This document shows, in pieces, positions 16,177 through 24,893 of a stretch of DNA of 64,000 nt. Made by a program: the position numbers and the translations under genes. The stretch covers positions 177,010-241,009 of the forward strand of contig JAKLGK010000001.1 in NCBI GenBank assembly GCA_022710725.1, written 5' to 3'. Under the pieces are notes generated by a model, which saw only the letters and a program-made list of their open reading frames with translations, was not told the DNA's origin and searched no databases. The stretch's first letter is position 1; every line of letters begins with the position of its first letter. Origin of the DNA: Verrucomicrobiota bacterium (GTDB lineage: Bacteria; Verrucomicrobiota; Kiritimatiellia; CAIQIC01; JAGNIJ01).

Positions 16177-18427
16177 GAGTCACCCCCGCGAAGGACGGAT
16201 CCCGGTATGGCAACTCCTGCTCGTAGAGCCGGCCGCGCGCCTCGATCGCGCCGCGCCGTTCGTCCGGCGGCGCCTGGCGGACCGCCAGGAGGACGATCCG
16301 CCGCGCCTCCTCGAATTGCCCGGTCTCGGCCAGCGCCGCCGCCAGGGCGTCGAGCAGCGTATAGTCGCCGTAGGAAAGCCGCTCGCAGGCCTGCCGTGCC
16401 AGGGTCACGGCGCGCGCGCCGTCGCGCTGGCCCGCGTCGGGGTGCGTGGCCAGCCGCCAGGCCAGGGCGTGGATCGCGCCCGCATGGTCCGGTTCCGCCG
16501 CCACGGCCTGCTCCAGCAGGTCGCGCGCGGTCGCGTCCGCCCCGGCGCGCTGGCGGGCCAGCGCCAGCTGGAGCAGCGCCTCCACCGAGCCCGGGAATTG
16601 CCGGAGAATCGCCTCGAATTCCGCTTCCGAGGCGGCCCGGTCTCCCGCCCGCCACAGCGCCTCGGCCAGGCGGACCCGCAGCGGGAGATGCCCCGGGTAG
16701 GACGCCGCCAGCGCGCGCAGTTCGGCGGCGGCCACGGCCGGCGGCAGTCCCTCCGAAATCGCGCGGGACAGGTTGTTGACGACGCCGGCGTCCTGCGGCC
16801 GCATGGCCAGGGCTCGGCGCATGGGCGGGAGGGCTTCCGCCGGCCGGCCGGCGCCCGCGAGCAGGGAACCGAGATTGTAGTAGCCCTCGAAGTAGTCCGG
16901 CTTCAGCTCCAGCGCGCGGCGCAGGTGAATCAGCGCCTCGTCGAGCGCGCCGCGTTTCGTGAGCAGCGCGGCCAGGTTGTTGCGCGCCTCGAAATAGGCG
17001 GGGTTGAGTTCGACCGCCTTGCGCAGCGCCGCGAAGGCCTGCTCCTCCTCGCCGATGCGGAGCAGCTCCGTCGCCATGTTGTTCCAGGCCTTCGAGCTGC
17101 CGGGATGCAGCCGGATCGCCTGCCGGAACTGCTCGATCGCGCCGACGGGATCGCCCTGCTTCGACAGGTGCAGCCCGAGGTTGTTGTGCGCGGCGGGCGC
17201 GTACGGATTGCGCGCCAGGACGTCGCGCCAGAGCGTGCCGGGATCCCGGAACACCCGCGCGTGCGCCCAGGTCATCGCCCCGAGGACGAGCGGGACCGCG
17301 AACGCCGCGCCCGGCCGCTTGAGCCGTTCCGCCAGCCGGTAGAGGCCGGCCGCGGCGACGGGCAGGATTCCGAGGCTGGGCAGGTACAGGAAATGGTCGG
17401 CCACGAACGCGTGCTGGAGCACGAAGTTGATGTCGAGGAACGGGATCGGCATCACGGCGGCGGCGAAGAACAGGAGGCCCAGGCCGGGCGCCCGCCCCCA
17501 CGCGCGGCGGCCGGCCCAGAGCCCGGCCACGGCCAGGAACGCCAGCAGCAGCGGCGCGTACTGCGCGGCCCGCGCGGCGTCCATCGGCCACGGCGGGTAG
17601 ATCATCATCAGGCCGGACGGCCGGAACAGCTTGTCCAGGTAGAACCAGAACGAGCGGCCGGCGACGAGCCAGCGTTCGCCGGTCGTGAAGACCGCCGACA
17701 GGCCCTCGACGTTCCGCGAGCGCTCGAGCCCCATCGTCACCCAGGCCGGCGCCAGGGCCAGCGCCGCGAGGGCCGCGGCCAGGACGAGGGTGCGCCGCCG
17801 CAGGCGGCCGCCGCGCCAGGCATCCACGAGGACGATCGCGAGCGGCAGCGACACCACGGTGGTCTTGCTCAACAGCGCGGCCAGGAACAGGCCGAGGCAG
17901 GCCGCGTACCCGCCCCACCCCCGCCGCCCGCCCGCCGGGCCCGGCCCGTCCGCGTCCAGCCAGGCATACAGCGCGCCGAGGAAGAAAAAACCCGACAGGG
18001 TGTTCTTCAGTTCCGTCACCCAGGCGACGGACTGGACGTGGACCGGGTGCAGCCCGAACACGAGCGCGGCCAGGACGGCGGACCGCTCGCCCAGGCGACG
18101 CAGGATCAGCCAGACGAGCAGGACGTTGGCGATGTGGAACGCCAGCGTGACGAGGTGATAACCCATCGGGTGCACGCCCAGGACCTGGCGCAGCACCCAG
18201 AAGACGGTCATCAGGAGGGGAAAGTAGTGCGGATTGTCCTTCGGGTGGAACCAGATGGTCTTGAGCCCGGCGAGCGTATCGAGGTCGGGGTTTTCGGTGA
18301 CGAACTCGTTGTCGTCCCAGATGAAGCCCGCGTTCAGCACCGGCGTGTAAGCGATGAAGACGGCCGCCGCCAGCAGGGCGGCGGTCAGGAGGATGGTCTG
18401 CTTTTCGCTGGACGCGGCATCCTTCAT
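16166..18427 (-). CDS. TMTC-like glycosyltransferase with C-terminal TPR array
   Basis: A 753-residue protein close in plan to the gene at 11393-13636. It has the acidic loop FIWDDNEFVTEN, then HPVHVQSVAWVTELKNTLSG, LSKTTVVSLP, roughly ten membrane segments up to residue ~390, and a TPR array thereafter (GNLAALLTKRGALDEALIHL-like units). The final repeat region holds the conserved stretch ALAWRLATHPDAGQRDG. The likely role is protein O-glycosylation at the outer face of the cytoplasmic membrane. The downstream gene starts 11 bp inside its 3' end. The 56-bp gap to the upstream gene shows no clear terminator. Confidence 0.88.
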   Translation of the reverse strand: MKDAASSEKQTILLTAALLAAAVFIAYTPVLNAGFIWDDNEFVTENPDLDTLAGLKTIWFHPKDNPHYFPLLMTVFWVLRQVLGVHPMGYHLVTLAFHIANVLLVWLILRRLGERSAVLAALVFGLHPVHVQSVAWVTELKNTLSGFFFLGALYAWLDADGPGPAGGRRGWGGYAACLGLFLAALLSKTTVVSLPLAIVLVDAWRGGRLRRRTLVLAAALAALALAPAWVTMGLERSRNVEGLSAVFTTGERWLVAGRSFWFYLDKLFRPSGLMMIYPPWPMDAARAAQYAPLLLAFLAVAGLWAGRRAWGRAPGLGLLFFAAAVMPIPFLDINFVLQHAFVADHFLYLPSLGILPVAAAGLYRLAERLKRPGAAFAVPLVLGAMTWAHARVFRDPGTLWRDVLARNPYAPAAHNNLGLHLSKQGDPVGAIEQFRQAIRLHPGSSKAWNNMATELLRIGEEEQAFAALRKAVELNPAYFEARNNLAALLTKRGALDEALIHLRRALELKPDYFEGYYNLGSLLAGAGRPAEALPPMRRALAMRPQDAGVVNNLSRAISEGLPPAVAAAELRALAASYPGHLPLRVRLAEALWRAGDRAASEAEFEAILRQFPGSVEALLQLALARQRAGADATARDLLEQAVAAEPDHAGAIHALAWRLATHPDAGQRDGARAVTLARQACERLSYGDYTLLDALAAALAETGQFEEARRIVLLAVRQAPPDERRGAIEARGRLYEQELPYRDPSFAGVTHDE

Positions 18428-18483
18428 GAAAGGCCGTCGGGCAGCATACCAGAGCCGCCCCCTTGTTCAACGCGCGATGCCGC

Positions 18484-20016
18484 TCAAGGCGGCGGCGGAG
18501 TCCGCCTCCGCGTGACCACGAACGGCGGCCATTCCGGGTGGCGCGGCGAGGAGACCTCCAGGTATTCGTATTCCGCGGCGCGCTCCTGCAGGAACCGGCC
18601 CAGCGCCTCCGCCTGCGCCGCCGTCATGTAGGGCCCCCCCTCGAGCCGGCCAGCTCTGACGAATCCCTCGAAGATCACCGCCGGCGGATGGCGTTCGAGG
18701 TCGCGCGCGTACTGCGCCGGGGTGAAGCGGTCGGCCGGGCGGAAGCCGGGGATGGCGGCGGCCACCCGGTCGTACGCGTCCTCGCGGCCGTCCATGTCGG
18801 CCGAGAACTTGTAGAACGTGTTGCTGCGGCACACCGGATGATAGGCCATGTGCGCGATCACGAATCCGTCGCGGGGCGTCGCCGCCTCCATGAACCGGAA
18901 CACGGCCTGCTGTTCCTCCCGCGCGCGCCGGAGGCCGGGCCGGGAGTAATGCCACGCCGCCTGCAGCGGAACGGCCAGGGCCAGCAGCAGGACCAGCGCC
19001 CGCCACGCGCCGCGCCCGCGCGCCAGTCGGGGCGCCCAGGCCCGCGCCGGGAACAGGGCCGCCAGCAGGAACCAGGTGCCGAGGTACTGGCTGTACGGCC
19101 GCGAGACGGTGGCCGCGCTTGCCGCGAGGAAACCCAGCGCCGCCAGGAGGAGCGGCTCGAGCCGGCGCGCCCGCGCCGCGTCCGCCAGCCACGCGGCCAG
19201 GCCGGCGCCCGCGTAGAGCAGCAGCAGCGGATGGCGCAGCAGTTCCAGCCGCAGGCCGCCGCGCGCCATCGCCAGCCGTTCGCGGAACGCGTTGTACCGG
19301 AAAACCATGTCCCAGGCCCAGCCCGGCTCGATGCCCGCGAACCGGAGCGACGCGCAGGCGAAGACGAGCGCCGCGGCGGTCCCAGCCAGCAGCCAGAAGG
19401 CCGGCTTCCACGGACGGCCCCCGCGCCGGAGATCCGCCGCCAGCGCGACCGGCCCGATCAACAGCGCGAACACGCCGTACTTGATGTTGCTCAACAGCGA
19501 AACCAGGATGACGAAGCCGCCGGCGAACCACGCCGCCGCCGGCCGGACTCCCGGCCGCGCGAGGAACAGCAGCGCACCGAAGAGCAGCGCGTTGGATATC
19601 GCGTCCGGCGAAAACTTGACCAGGTAGTCCAGCGCCGGCGCGCTGACCGCGACGACCGCGATCCCCAGCGCCGCCCAGGGCCGCGCCCCGCGGTCCAGCC
19701 CGCGGCAGGCCAGGCCCGCGAGGAACGCCAGGAACAGGCCGCGCCCCGCGATCGCCACCGCGCGGTAGACGGCCAGCGCGCGGGCATCCGGCGGCAGCCA
19801 CCGCGACCACGGCGCGAGCAGGTACCAGTAAAACGGCGGATGGTTGACCGCGAAGTCCGCGTACGGCGTCGCCCCGCCGGACACGAGCCAGACACAGTGC
19901 GCCGCCGACACCTCGTCGTACGAGTACGGGAGCCTCGTCGCCGCCGTCAGCACGGCCAGGCCGCCCGCCGCCGCCCAGGCGGCCAGACCCCACGCGGCGC
20001 CGGAGCGAAGGTTCAT
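18484..20016 (-). CDS. GT-C membrane glycosyltransferase (GT39-like)
   Basis: The 510-residue gene starts at ATG 20016 (MNLRSGAAWG); the longer open frame upstream is a shadow of the next gene. An N-terminal signal-anchor is followed by SYDEVSAAHCVWL and DFAVNHPPFYWYL, the acidic loop and aromatic motif of GT39-like enzymes, then about ten membrane segments. The soluble C-terminus contains HPVCRSNTFYKFSADMDG and PPAVIFEGFV, closely matching the paralogue at 21793-23343. This marks a shared, uncharacterised C-terminal domain. The start overlaps the upstream stop in ATGA. Glycan transfer is inferred from the family; the substrate is unknown. Confidence 0.85.
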   Translation of the reverse strand: MNLRSGAAWGLAAWAAAGGLAVLTAATRLPYSYDEVSAAHCVWLVSGGATPYADFAVNHPPFYWYLLAPWSRWLPPDARALAVYRAVAIAGRGLFLAFLAGLACRGLDRGARPWAALGIAVVAVSAPALDYLVKFSPDAISNALLFGALLFLARPGVRPAAAWFAGGFVILVSLLSNIKYGVFALLIGPVALAADLRRGGRPWKPAFWLLAGTAAALVFACASLRFAGIEPGWAWDMVFRYNAFRERLAMARGGLRLELLRHPLLLLYAGAGLAAWLADAARARRLEPLLLAALGFLAASAATVSRPYSQYLGTWFLLAALFPARAWAPRLARGRGAWRALVLLLALAVPLQAAWHYSRPGLRRAREEQQAVFRFMEAATPRDGFVIAHMAYHPVCRSNTFYKFSADMDGREDAYDRVAAAIPGFRPADRFTPAQYARDLERHPPAVIFEGFVRAGRLEGGPYMTAAQAEALGRFLQERAAEYEYLEVSSPRHPEWPPFVVTRRRTPPPP

Positions 20017-21782
20017 GGCCCGGATCCGTTCGAAAAGAATGCCAGGACCGCCGGCTCGCCCGCCGAGTCGATCACGTCCTCCGCCCGGAACGGCGCGCCG
20101 TTCGCGCGCAGGCGCGCGGCATCCTCGCGGGACAGGAGGGCGCGCGTCGCGCCGAAGCGGACCGGGTCTTCCAGGCAGCGCGCCAGCCATTCCTCGTGCT
20201 GCGCGGGATAGATCTTGAAGTAGTTCGGCCCGTACATCCCGAACGGGGCGGAGAGCGCAAAGAGGCCGTTGTAGTGCAGCGCGGGCAGGTAGCGGGTCGA
20301 GACCAGCCAGACCGCGCCGCGCTCGAACCGGTCCGCAGGAAGGGGCAGCGCCAGGTCCGGCTGCCAACCGGGCCCGTACAGGGCATCGAATCGACGGACC
20401 TCCGCGCGCAGGGCGGGCAGCGGTCCGGCCACGAGCAGCGCGGCCACGAGCGCCAGGATCGGCGTTCTCCACGCCGGCCGCGGAAGCAGGATGCGCAGGT
20501 GCAGCGGGAGCATCAGCAGGGAGATCATTTGCGGCAGGAAAAAAAGCCGGTGCAGGTCGTTGGGCGAGAAGCGGGCCTGCACGAAAAGCGGCAGCAGCAG
20601 GAACAGGCCCGCGCAGGCCGCGAGCGCTTTCCACTCGGGCGGAAGCCGTTTTTTCTGAAAGCGGGCGGCCAGCCCCGCCGCCGGGAGCAGCCACAGCGCC
20701 ACCGGAAATTCCGCGAGCCAGGCCGCCCAGAAACGGCCTTGCCCCCAGCCCGGCTCGCCCAGCCCCCACCCCGGCATGAAGGGCGGCCGGATCCGCCAGC
20801 CCGCCACGCCCGCGCCACCGGGGTGAAACACGAGCGCCGTCAGCAGCCCCCCCTGTATCGCGGCCACGGCCAGCGCGGCGGCCGCCGCCCCCAGGAAGAA
20901 GCGCGCCGCCGCGCGCCAGGCCGGCGAGAGCAGCAGCCCGAGCGCCACGAGCGCGGAGGCCACGGCCAAATCCTCCGACGTCAGCCACAGCGCCGCGTTC
21001 GACACCGCCAACGACGCCCAGGCGGCCGGGCGCCGCCGCGCCGGGTCGCGCAATCCCGGCAGGGCCGCCATCTGAAAGAGAAAGAACGCCTGGCCCAGCG
21101 GGGTCGGACGGCGGCCGATGAAGAGGGGCAGCGGATGACAGGCGGCGTATACATTGTTTCTCCACGTTTCCACCGACGGATCGAGGAACTTGCCGAGAAA
21201 GACCAGCCCGCCGCCGCATAACATCAGGATCATCGCCAGGATCATCTCGCCGCGGCCGACGCGCCACTCCTCCGGCAGGCCCGCGTTGAAACCGCGCCAC
21301 CAGGCCCATGCCGCGGCCAGGAGGAGGACGAGCGCCGCCCACGACGTCGCGTCCAGCGCCGATTCCACGTGCCTTCCAGGCGCCGCGAGCCTCGCGAGGC
21401 GAAGGAAGGCCCCGGCCAGCACGTCGAACCCGTAGTGATAGGGCAGCAGGCGACCCGGGCTGGCCAGATCGCGAACGGGCAGGTTTCCGCGCCCTATGCT
21501 TCCGGTCAGCGGGATATGACACAGCCAGTCGTGTCCGACGTGCGTCCTGATCCAGAGATAGAGCGGCAGCGAAAGCAGGAGAAAAGCAGCCAGCCGGACG
21601 GCGCGGCCGCTCGCCTTGCCTTCCGCTACCTGCTTCCGGCGCCAGCCGACGACGATCAAGGCGCTCGCCATCCCCAGAACCGCCGCCGCATCGAACGGCA
21701 GCGGGCAGCCGGCCCAGAACGCGGCCGCGGCCCACAGGTTGATGAAAAAAAGGAGCGCCGCCGCACCGGCCACCATTGTCAT
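20013..21782 (-). CDS. Large polytopic membrane protein, probable GT-C-type glycosyltransferase
   Basis: The start was set at ATG 21782 (MTMVAGAAAL) because AGGAGG lies 5 nt upstream; the 60 residues before it are arginine-rich shadow sequence. The 589-residue protein has about twelve hydrophobic segments. A lumenal loop reads HVGHDWLCHIPL, and PYHYGFDVL follows. The C-terminus (YNGLFALSAPFGMYGPNYFK) is soluble. It differs from its two paralogous neighbours and could be a glycosyltransferase, ligase or flippase-like protein of the same pathway. It begins 10 bp after the upstream stop and overlaps the downstream start by 4 bp. Confidence 0.75.
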   Translation of the reverse strand: MTMVAGAAALLFFINLWAAAAFWAGCPLPFDAAAVLGMASALIVVGWRRKQVAEGKASGRAVRLAAFLLLSLPLYLWIRTHVGHDWLCHIPLTGSIGRGNLPVRDLASPGRLLPYHYGFDVLAGAFLRLARLAAPGRHVESALDATSWAALVLLLAAAWAWWRGFNAGLPEEWRVGRGEMILAMILMLCGGGLVFLGKFLDPSVETWRNNVYAACHPLPLFIGRRPTPLGQAFFLFQMAALPGLRDPARRRPAAWASLAVSNAALWLTSEDLAVASALVALGLLLSPAWRAAARFFLGAAAAALAVAAIQGGLLTALVFHPGGAGVAGWRIRPPFMPGWGLGEPGWGQGRFWAAWLAEFPVALWLLPAAGLAARFQKKRLPPEWKALAACAGLFLLLPLFVQARFSPNDLHRLFFLPQMISLLMLPLHLRILLPRPAWRTPILALVAALLVAGPLPALRAEVRRFDALYGPGWQPDLALPLPADRFERGAVWLVSTRYLPALHYNGLFALSAPFGMYGPNYFKIYPAQHEEWLARCLEDPVRFGATRALLSREDAARLRANGAPFRAEDVIDSAGEPAVLAFFSNGSGP

Positions 21783-21792
21783 GGCCGCCTCC

Positions 21793-23343
21793 TCATGGGG
21801 CCGGCCTCGTATTGTCCACCCGCTGCATGACCGTGAACGGCGTGCCCGGAATTTCGGCCATGCCGTACTCCGCGCCGTGGGCGTCGAAAAAAGCCTCGAG
21901 CGCCCGGGTCTGCGCCTCGGAGTACGGCGACCAGGCCGGGCCGCCCTCCGACAGGATCCCAAGGAACACGACCGCCGGCGGCCGCTCTTCGAGTTCCGAG
22001 CGGTACCCCTCCGGGGTCAGCCGGTCCGCGCGCGGGAATCCGGGGAGGTTCCGGGCGGCCCATTCGAGCCCGTCGTGCCCGCGTCCGTCGAAATCGCTGA
22101 TGATTTTATAAAAGGTATTGGATCGGCACAGGGGATGCCAGGGAAACGCCGCGACCACCCGGTCGTGGGGGGCGGCGCGATCGAGGAGATAGCGAAGCGC
22201 ACGGGCCTGGACCGTCCTCGTCGGCGAGAAGCGGCTCCCGTCGGCGAACCGGATCACCGGCCCCTGTTCCGCGGCCGGGGCCGTCAGGGCGCGCAGCGCC
22301 AGCAGAACCAGGACCAGCGCCGCCGGGCCGAGCCACCAGCGGGGCCATTCCTCCGCGGCGCGCGCGGCCAGGGCGGCCGGCAGGACGGCGGCGAGCAGGA
22401 ACCACGAAGCGGTGTACTGGAGCCAGGGCTTGGTCGCAAGCACGGCCTGGAGCAGGAGAAAGAGGACGACGCCCGTTTCGAAGGCGCCCGCCCGCTCGCG
22501 GCGGCGAGCCACGCGCCAGCCCCATCCCGCCGCCCCGGCTGCGGCGCAGGCCAGCGGGAGCGGTTGATCCCGGAGCGCGCGCCAGAGTCCGGCCCCGAAC
22601 GTATGCATGCGTTCCAGGGCCGCGTTGTAGGCAACGGCCGATTGCCACGCCGCGCGCGGGTCGATGCCGTATCCTTTCAGCACTCCGGCCGCCAGCAGCA
22701 GCGCAAGGCCTGCGCCGCCTGCGGCCCAGCCGGCCCGGGCCCACGCCGCCCGCCGGTCATCGGCGCGCCACAGGGCGGCCGCCGCGAGCACGACCGGCAG
22801 CAGGAGGAGTTTCGTGTTGATGAGCATGGCCGCGACGACCAGAAAACCGCCCGCCGCCGCCCGCCGCCGCGACGGACGCCCCCGCAGCAGCCAGAGCCCG
22901 CCCGCCAGCAGCGGATTCGACAGGCTGTCGGGCCTGAACTCGACGAGGAACGGGAGCACCGGCGGCAGCAGCGCCATGAACGCGAGCGCGCCCAGGGCGC
23001 AGGCGCGGGCGCCGGAGTCGCGCCCCCGCGCCGCGTGCGCCGCCAGCAGGAGCAGGAAGGCCAGGTGCCCGGCGAGCGCGAGCCCGCGGGCCAGATTCAT
23101 CGTGCGCAGGGGATCCGCCAGCCGGGACGCCAGCGGCCGGACGAGCATCCAGAAGAAGGGAAGATGGTTGGCCGCGAAGTCGCGGTACGGGACCTGGCCG
23201 CGGTCCAGCAGCCAGGCCATGTGCGCGTGGCTGGCCTCGTCGTAGGTCACGACCCGGGTCCGGCTGGCGGGCCAGGCCGCCGCGGCCAGCAAAGCCGCGA
23301 CAACGAGGAACCCGCCCCTCGATATCATGCCCCGCCTGTTCAC
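21793..23343 (-). CDS. GT-C membrane glycosyltransferase (GT39-like), first gene of the array
   Basis: A 516-residue protein read from GTG 23343; ATG 23328 (MISRGGFLVV), preceded by AGGCGG, is an equally good start. The acidic loop is VVTYDEASHAHMAWL, followed by DFAANHLPFFWMLV and about ten membrane helices. The C-terminal soluble part contains HPLCRSNTFYKIISDFDG and PPAVVFLGIL, a near-copy of the domain in the gene at 18484-20016. The two arose by duplication. A TAGAAT box on the minus strand (23357-23352) could be a -10 element just upstream, though no good -35 accompanies it. It leads the minus-strand run of glycosyltransferase genes. Confidence 0.83.
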   Translation of the reverse strand: MNRRGMISRGGFLVVAALLAAAAWPASRTRVVTYDEASHAHMAWLLDRGQVPYRDFAANHLPFFWMLVRPLASRLADPLRTMNLARGLALAGHLAFLLLLAAHAARGRDSGARACALGALAFMALLPPVLPFLVEFRPDSLSNPLLAGGLWLLRGRPSRRRAAAGGFLVVAAMLINTKLLLLPVVLAAAALWRADDRRAAWARAGWAAGGAGLALLLAAGVLKGYGIDPRAAWQSAVAYNAALERMHTFGAGLWRALRDQPLPLACAAAGAAGWGWRVARRRERAGAFETGVVLFLLLQAVLATKPWLQYTASWFLLAAVLPAALAARAAEEWPRWWLGPAALVLVLLALRALTAPAAEQGPVIRFADGSRFSPTRTVQARALRYLLDRAAPHDRVVAAFPWHPLCRSNTFYKIISDFDGRGHDGLEWAARNLPGFPRADRLTPEGYRSELEERPPAVVFLGILSEGGPAWSPYSEAQTRALEAFFDAHGAEYGMAEIPGTPFTVMQRVDNTRPAP

Positions 23344-23393
23344 GGCCCGTCATTCTAACCCATTGCCCGGCGCGGCGACAGTCCCGGATTGCG

Positions 23394-23421
23394 TTGACCG
23401 CGGCCCGGCGGTCCGTATGAT
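23394..23421 (+). promoter_or_regulatory. Sigma-70 promoter of the small secreted-protein gene
   Basis: TTGACC (23394-23399) and TATGAT (23416-23421) are 16 bp apart, with the ATG 33 bp downstream of the -10 box. GGGAGA lies 4-9 nt before the ATG as ribosome binding site. Confidence 0.7.
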
Positions 23422-23453
23422 GAAGGATCGAAACCTCAACCAAGGGAGAGCAC

Positions 23454-23876
23454 ATGAGCACGTGGACACGCAGCGGCCTGTGGTTCCTGGCGGCGGCGGT
23501 GGCGTTGAGTTTGGCGACCCCGTCCCTCGCGGGCTGGCCGGCGCCGGACCAGATGAAGGACATCCGCTCGATCGCCGAGCAGCTGGTCAAATGGTCGAAC
23601 AAGCTGAAAGAGGAGTACCAGGGCAAGTGGCCGGGCGACCAGGACTTCCTGAACCGCGCGGGCCGCTTCTGCAACCGGTGCCAGCACCTGGTGAACATCG
23701 TGAACGTCGCTATCGACAAGGGCGAGGGCGGACGGCATACGCAATCGGCCTACGGCGAGGTGCGCGAAGCCTGGCGGGCGGTCTACACGGCCTCCGGCGC
23801 CGGCCATACCGACGACTGGAAAGAGCGGAAGGAAATCAACAAGCTGATGGATCGGCTCGCGCCCTACTACCAGTAA
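23454..23876 (+). CDS. Small secreted protein of unknown function
   Basis: A 140-residue protein with a classic signal peptide (FLAAAVALSLATPSLA, cleavage near residue 26). The mature part of about 114 residues is mainly helical and charged, with one Cys pair close together (FCNRCQHL) that might bind a metal, haem or form a disulfide. I do not recognise the family. It has its own promoter and a strong terminator, so it is a single-gene unit between the glycosyltransferase run and the PEP-CTERM genes. Codon use and GC are like the neighbours. Confidence 0.75.
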   Translation: MSTWTRSGLWFLAAAVALSLATPSLAGWPAPDQMKDIRSIAEQLVKWSNKLKEEYQGKWPGDQDFLNRAGRFCNRCQHLVNIVNVAIDKGEGGRHTQSAYGEVREAWRAVYTASGAGHTDDWKERKEINKLMDRLAPYYQ

Positions 23877-23902
23877 GCCGCTCCGGCCACGCGGAAAAAT
23901 AC

Positions 23903-23935
23903 AAAACGGCCGCCCTCCGGGGCGGCCGTTTTTTT
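23903..23935. terminator. Bidirectional intrinsic terminator
   Basis: A 13-bp perfect stem (23903-23915 with 23920-23932) around a TCCG loop, flanked by an A-tract and a T-tract. It can end transcription of the plus-strand gene stopping at 23876 and of the minus-strand gene stopping at 23952. Confidence 0.93.
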
Positions 23936-23951
23936 CATGCGTTGCGCCCGC

Positions 23952-24893
23952 TTACTCGTCCTGCAGCACCACGACGCGGAAGTGGCCGCGGCCGGCGGCC
24001 AGGCCGGACGACACGGGCAGTTCGGTCAGCGCCCCTGTGGCCGTGATGGGATCGGGCCCGCTGACCTTGCTCCAGGTCGGCGGCGGATCCTCGGCGTCCA
24101 GCGGATCGGTGGTGTAATAGACTTCGTACCGCTTGCCCGCCACGGAATCCCACGTGACGACGGCCTCGTCGCCGGCGCCCTGCTGGATGCGGGCCAGGAT
24201 GAACACGGAGTCCGGATCGCGGCCGTCGGTGCCGGCAACCCACTCCTCCCAGTCGTTCACGCCGTCCGTGTCGCTGTGCGGATTGTCCGGATCCGTGCCA
24301 CCGCTCTCCTCCCAGGAATTGTTCAGGCCGTCGCCGTCGTTGTCCCGGGTGTCGAGCGCGTAGCGGGTCTTGTCGATGTTGAAATAGAGGTGGCCGTCCT
24401 CCGGGACCGGCTGCGGCGCCGCTTCGCCGTAGAACGACGCGCCGGTCGCCGTCGAGGCATTGAAGACGCGCACAAAGACCGGCGTGCCCAGGTAGGCGTC
24501 CGCGTCGCGGACGGTGTTGGAGACCAGGACGACGATGCTGCCCGGCTCGTAGCCCGGGGCGCCCGGCACCAGGCCGTCTCCGATCCGGACACAGGCGTTG
24601 GTGATGCCGGAAGGCTCGGCGATGTCGGCCATCGGTGCCGTGCGGGGGTCCGGGTTGCCGTCGTAGTCGGGCGGATACGGAATATTGCTGGTGGCCCACA
24701 GTATCTGCACCAGGTCGCCGTCTTCCAGGACCACGTTGTTCTCGTTCAGCGTGGTCGTCGTATCGACGCCCAGCGTGCCCGGCAGGATCTGGCCGAAGGC
24801 GGGCCCGGCGGCGCACAGCAGGGCCAGGACAAGAACTCCGGGCAGATCCTTCAAGGCCCGCCGCGTTATGAGGGAATCGTTGTCTTTATTCAT
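23952..24893 (-). CDS. Secreted protein with thrombospondin-type-3 (calcium-binding) repeats
   Basis: A 313-residue protein starting at ATG 24893 (MNKDNDS); the longer frame through 25529 is a shadow. A signal peptide (VLVLALLCAAGPAFG) ends near residue 36. Residues ~195-245 contain DNDGDGLNNSWEESGGTDPD and DTDGVNDWEEWVAGTD, Asp-rich TSP3-type loops expected to bind calcium. The C-terminal ~70 residues resemble a small FN3 or jelly-roll unit. Its start overlaps the stop of the PEP-CTERM gene by 4 bp, so they are translated together. Proteins of this layout are frequent in PVC bacteria and probably surface-associated. The partner or substrate is unknown. Confidence 0.85.
   Translation of the reverse strand: MNKDNDSLITRRALKDLPGVLVLALLCAAGPAFGQILPGTLGVDTTTTLNENNVVLEDGDLVQILWATSNIPYPPDYDGNPDPRTAPMADIAEPSGITNACVRIGDGLVPGAPGYEPGSIVVLVSNTVRDADAYLGTPVFVRVFNASTATGASFYGEAAPQPVPEDGHLYFNIDKTRYALDTRDNDGDGLNNSWEESGGTDPDNPHSDTDGVNDWEEWVAGTDGRDPDSVFILARIQQGAGDEAVVTWDSVAGKRYEVYYTTDPLDAEDPPPTWSKVSGPDPITATGALTELPVSSGLAAGRGHFRVVVLQDE

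Noticed and set aside
11426..18631. Long plus-strand frames (11426-13663, 13888-16779, 16175-18631) opposite the glycosyltransferases
   Set aside because: Arg/Pro/Gln-rich shadow translations; the minus-strand proteins carry clear family motifs.
20017..21735. Apparent 1083-residue fusion protein on the minus strand (18484-21735)
   Set aside because: The first ~570 residues are an out-of-frame shadow of the gene at 20013-21782; the real start is ATG 20016 with an ATGA overlap.
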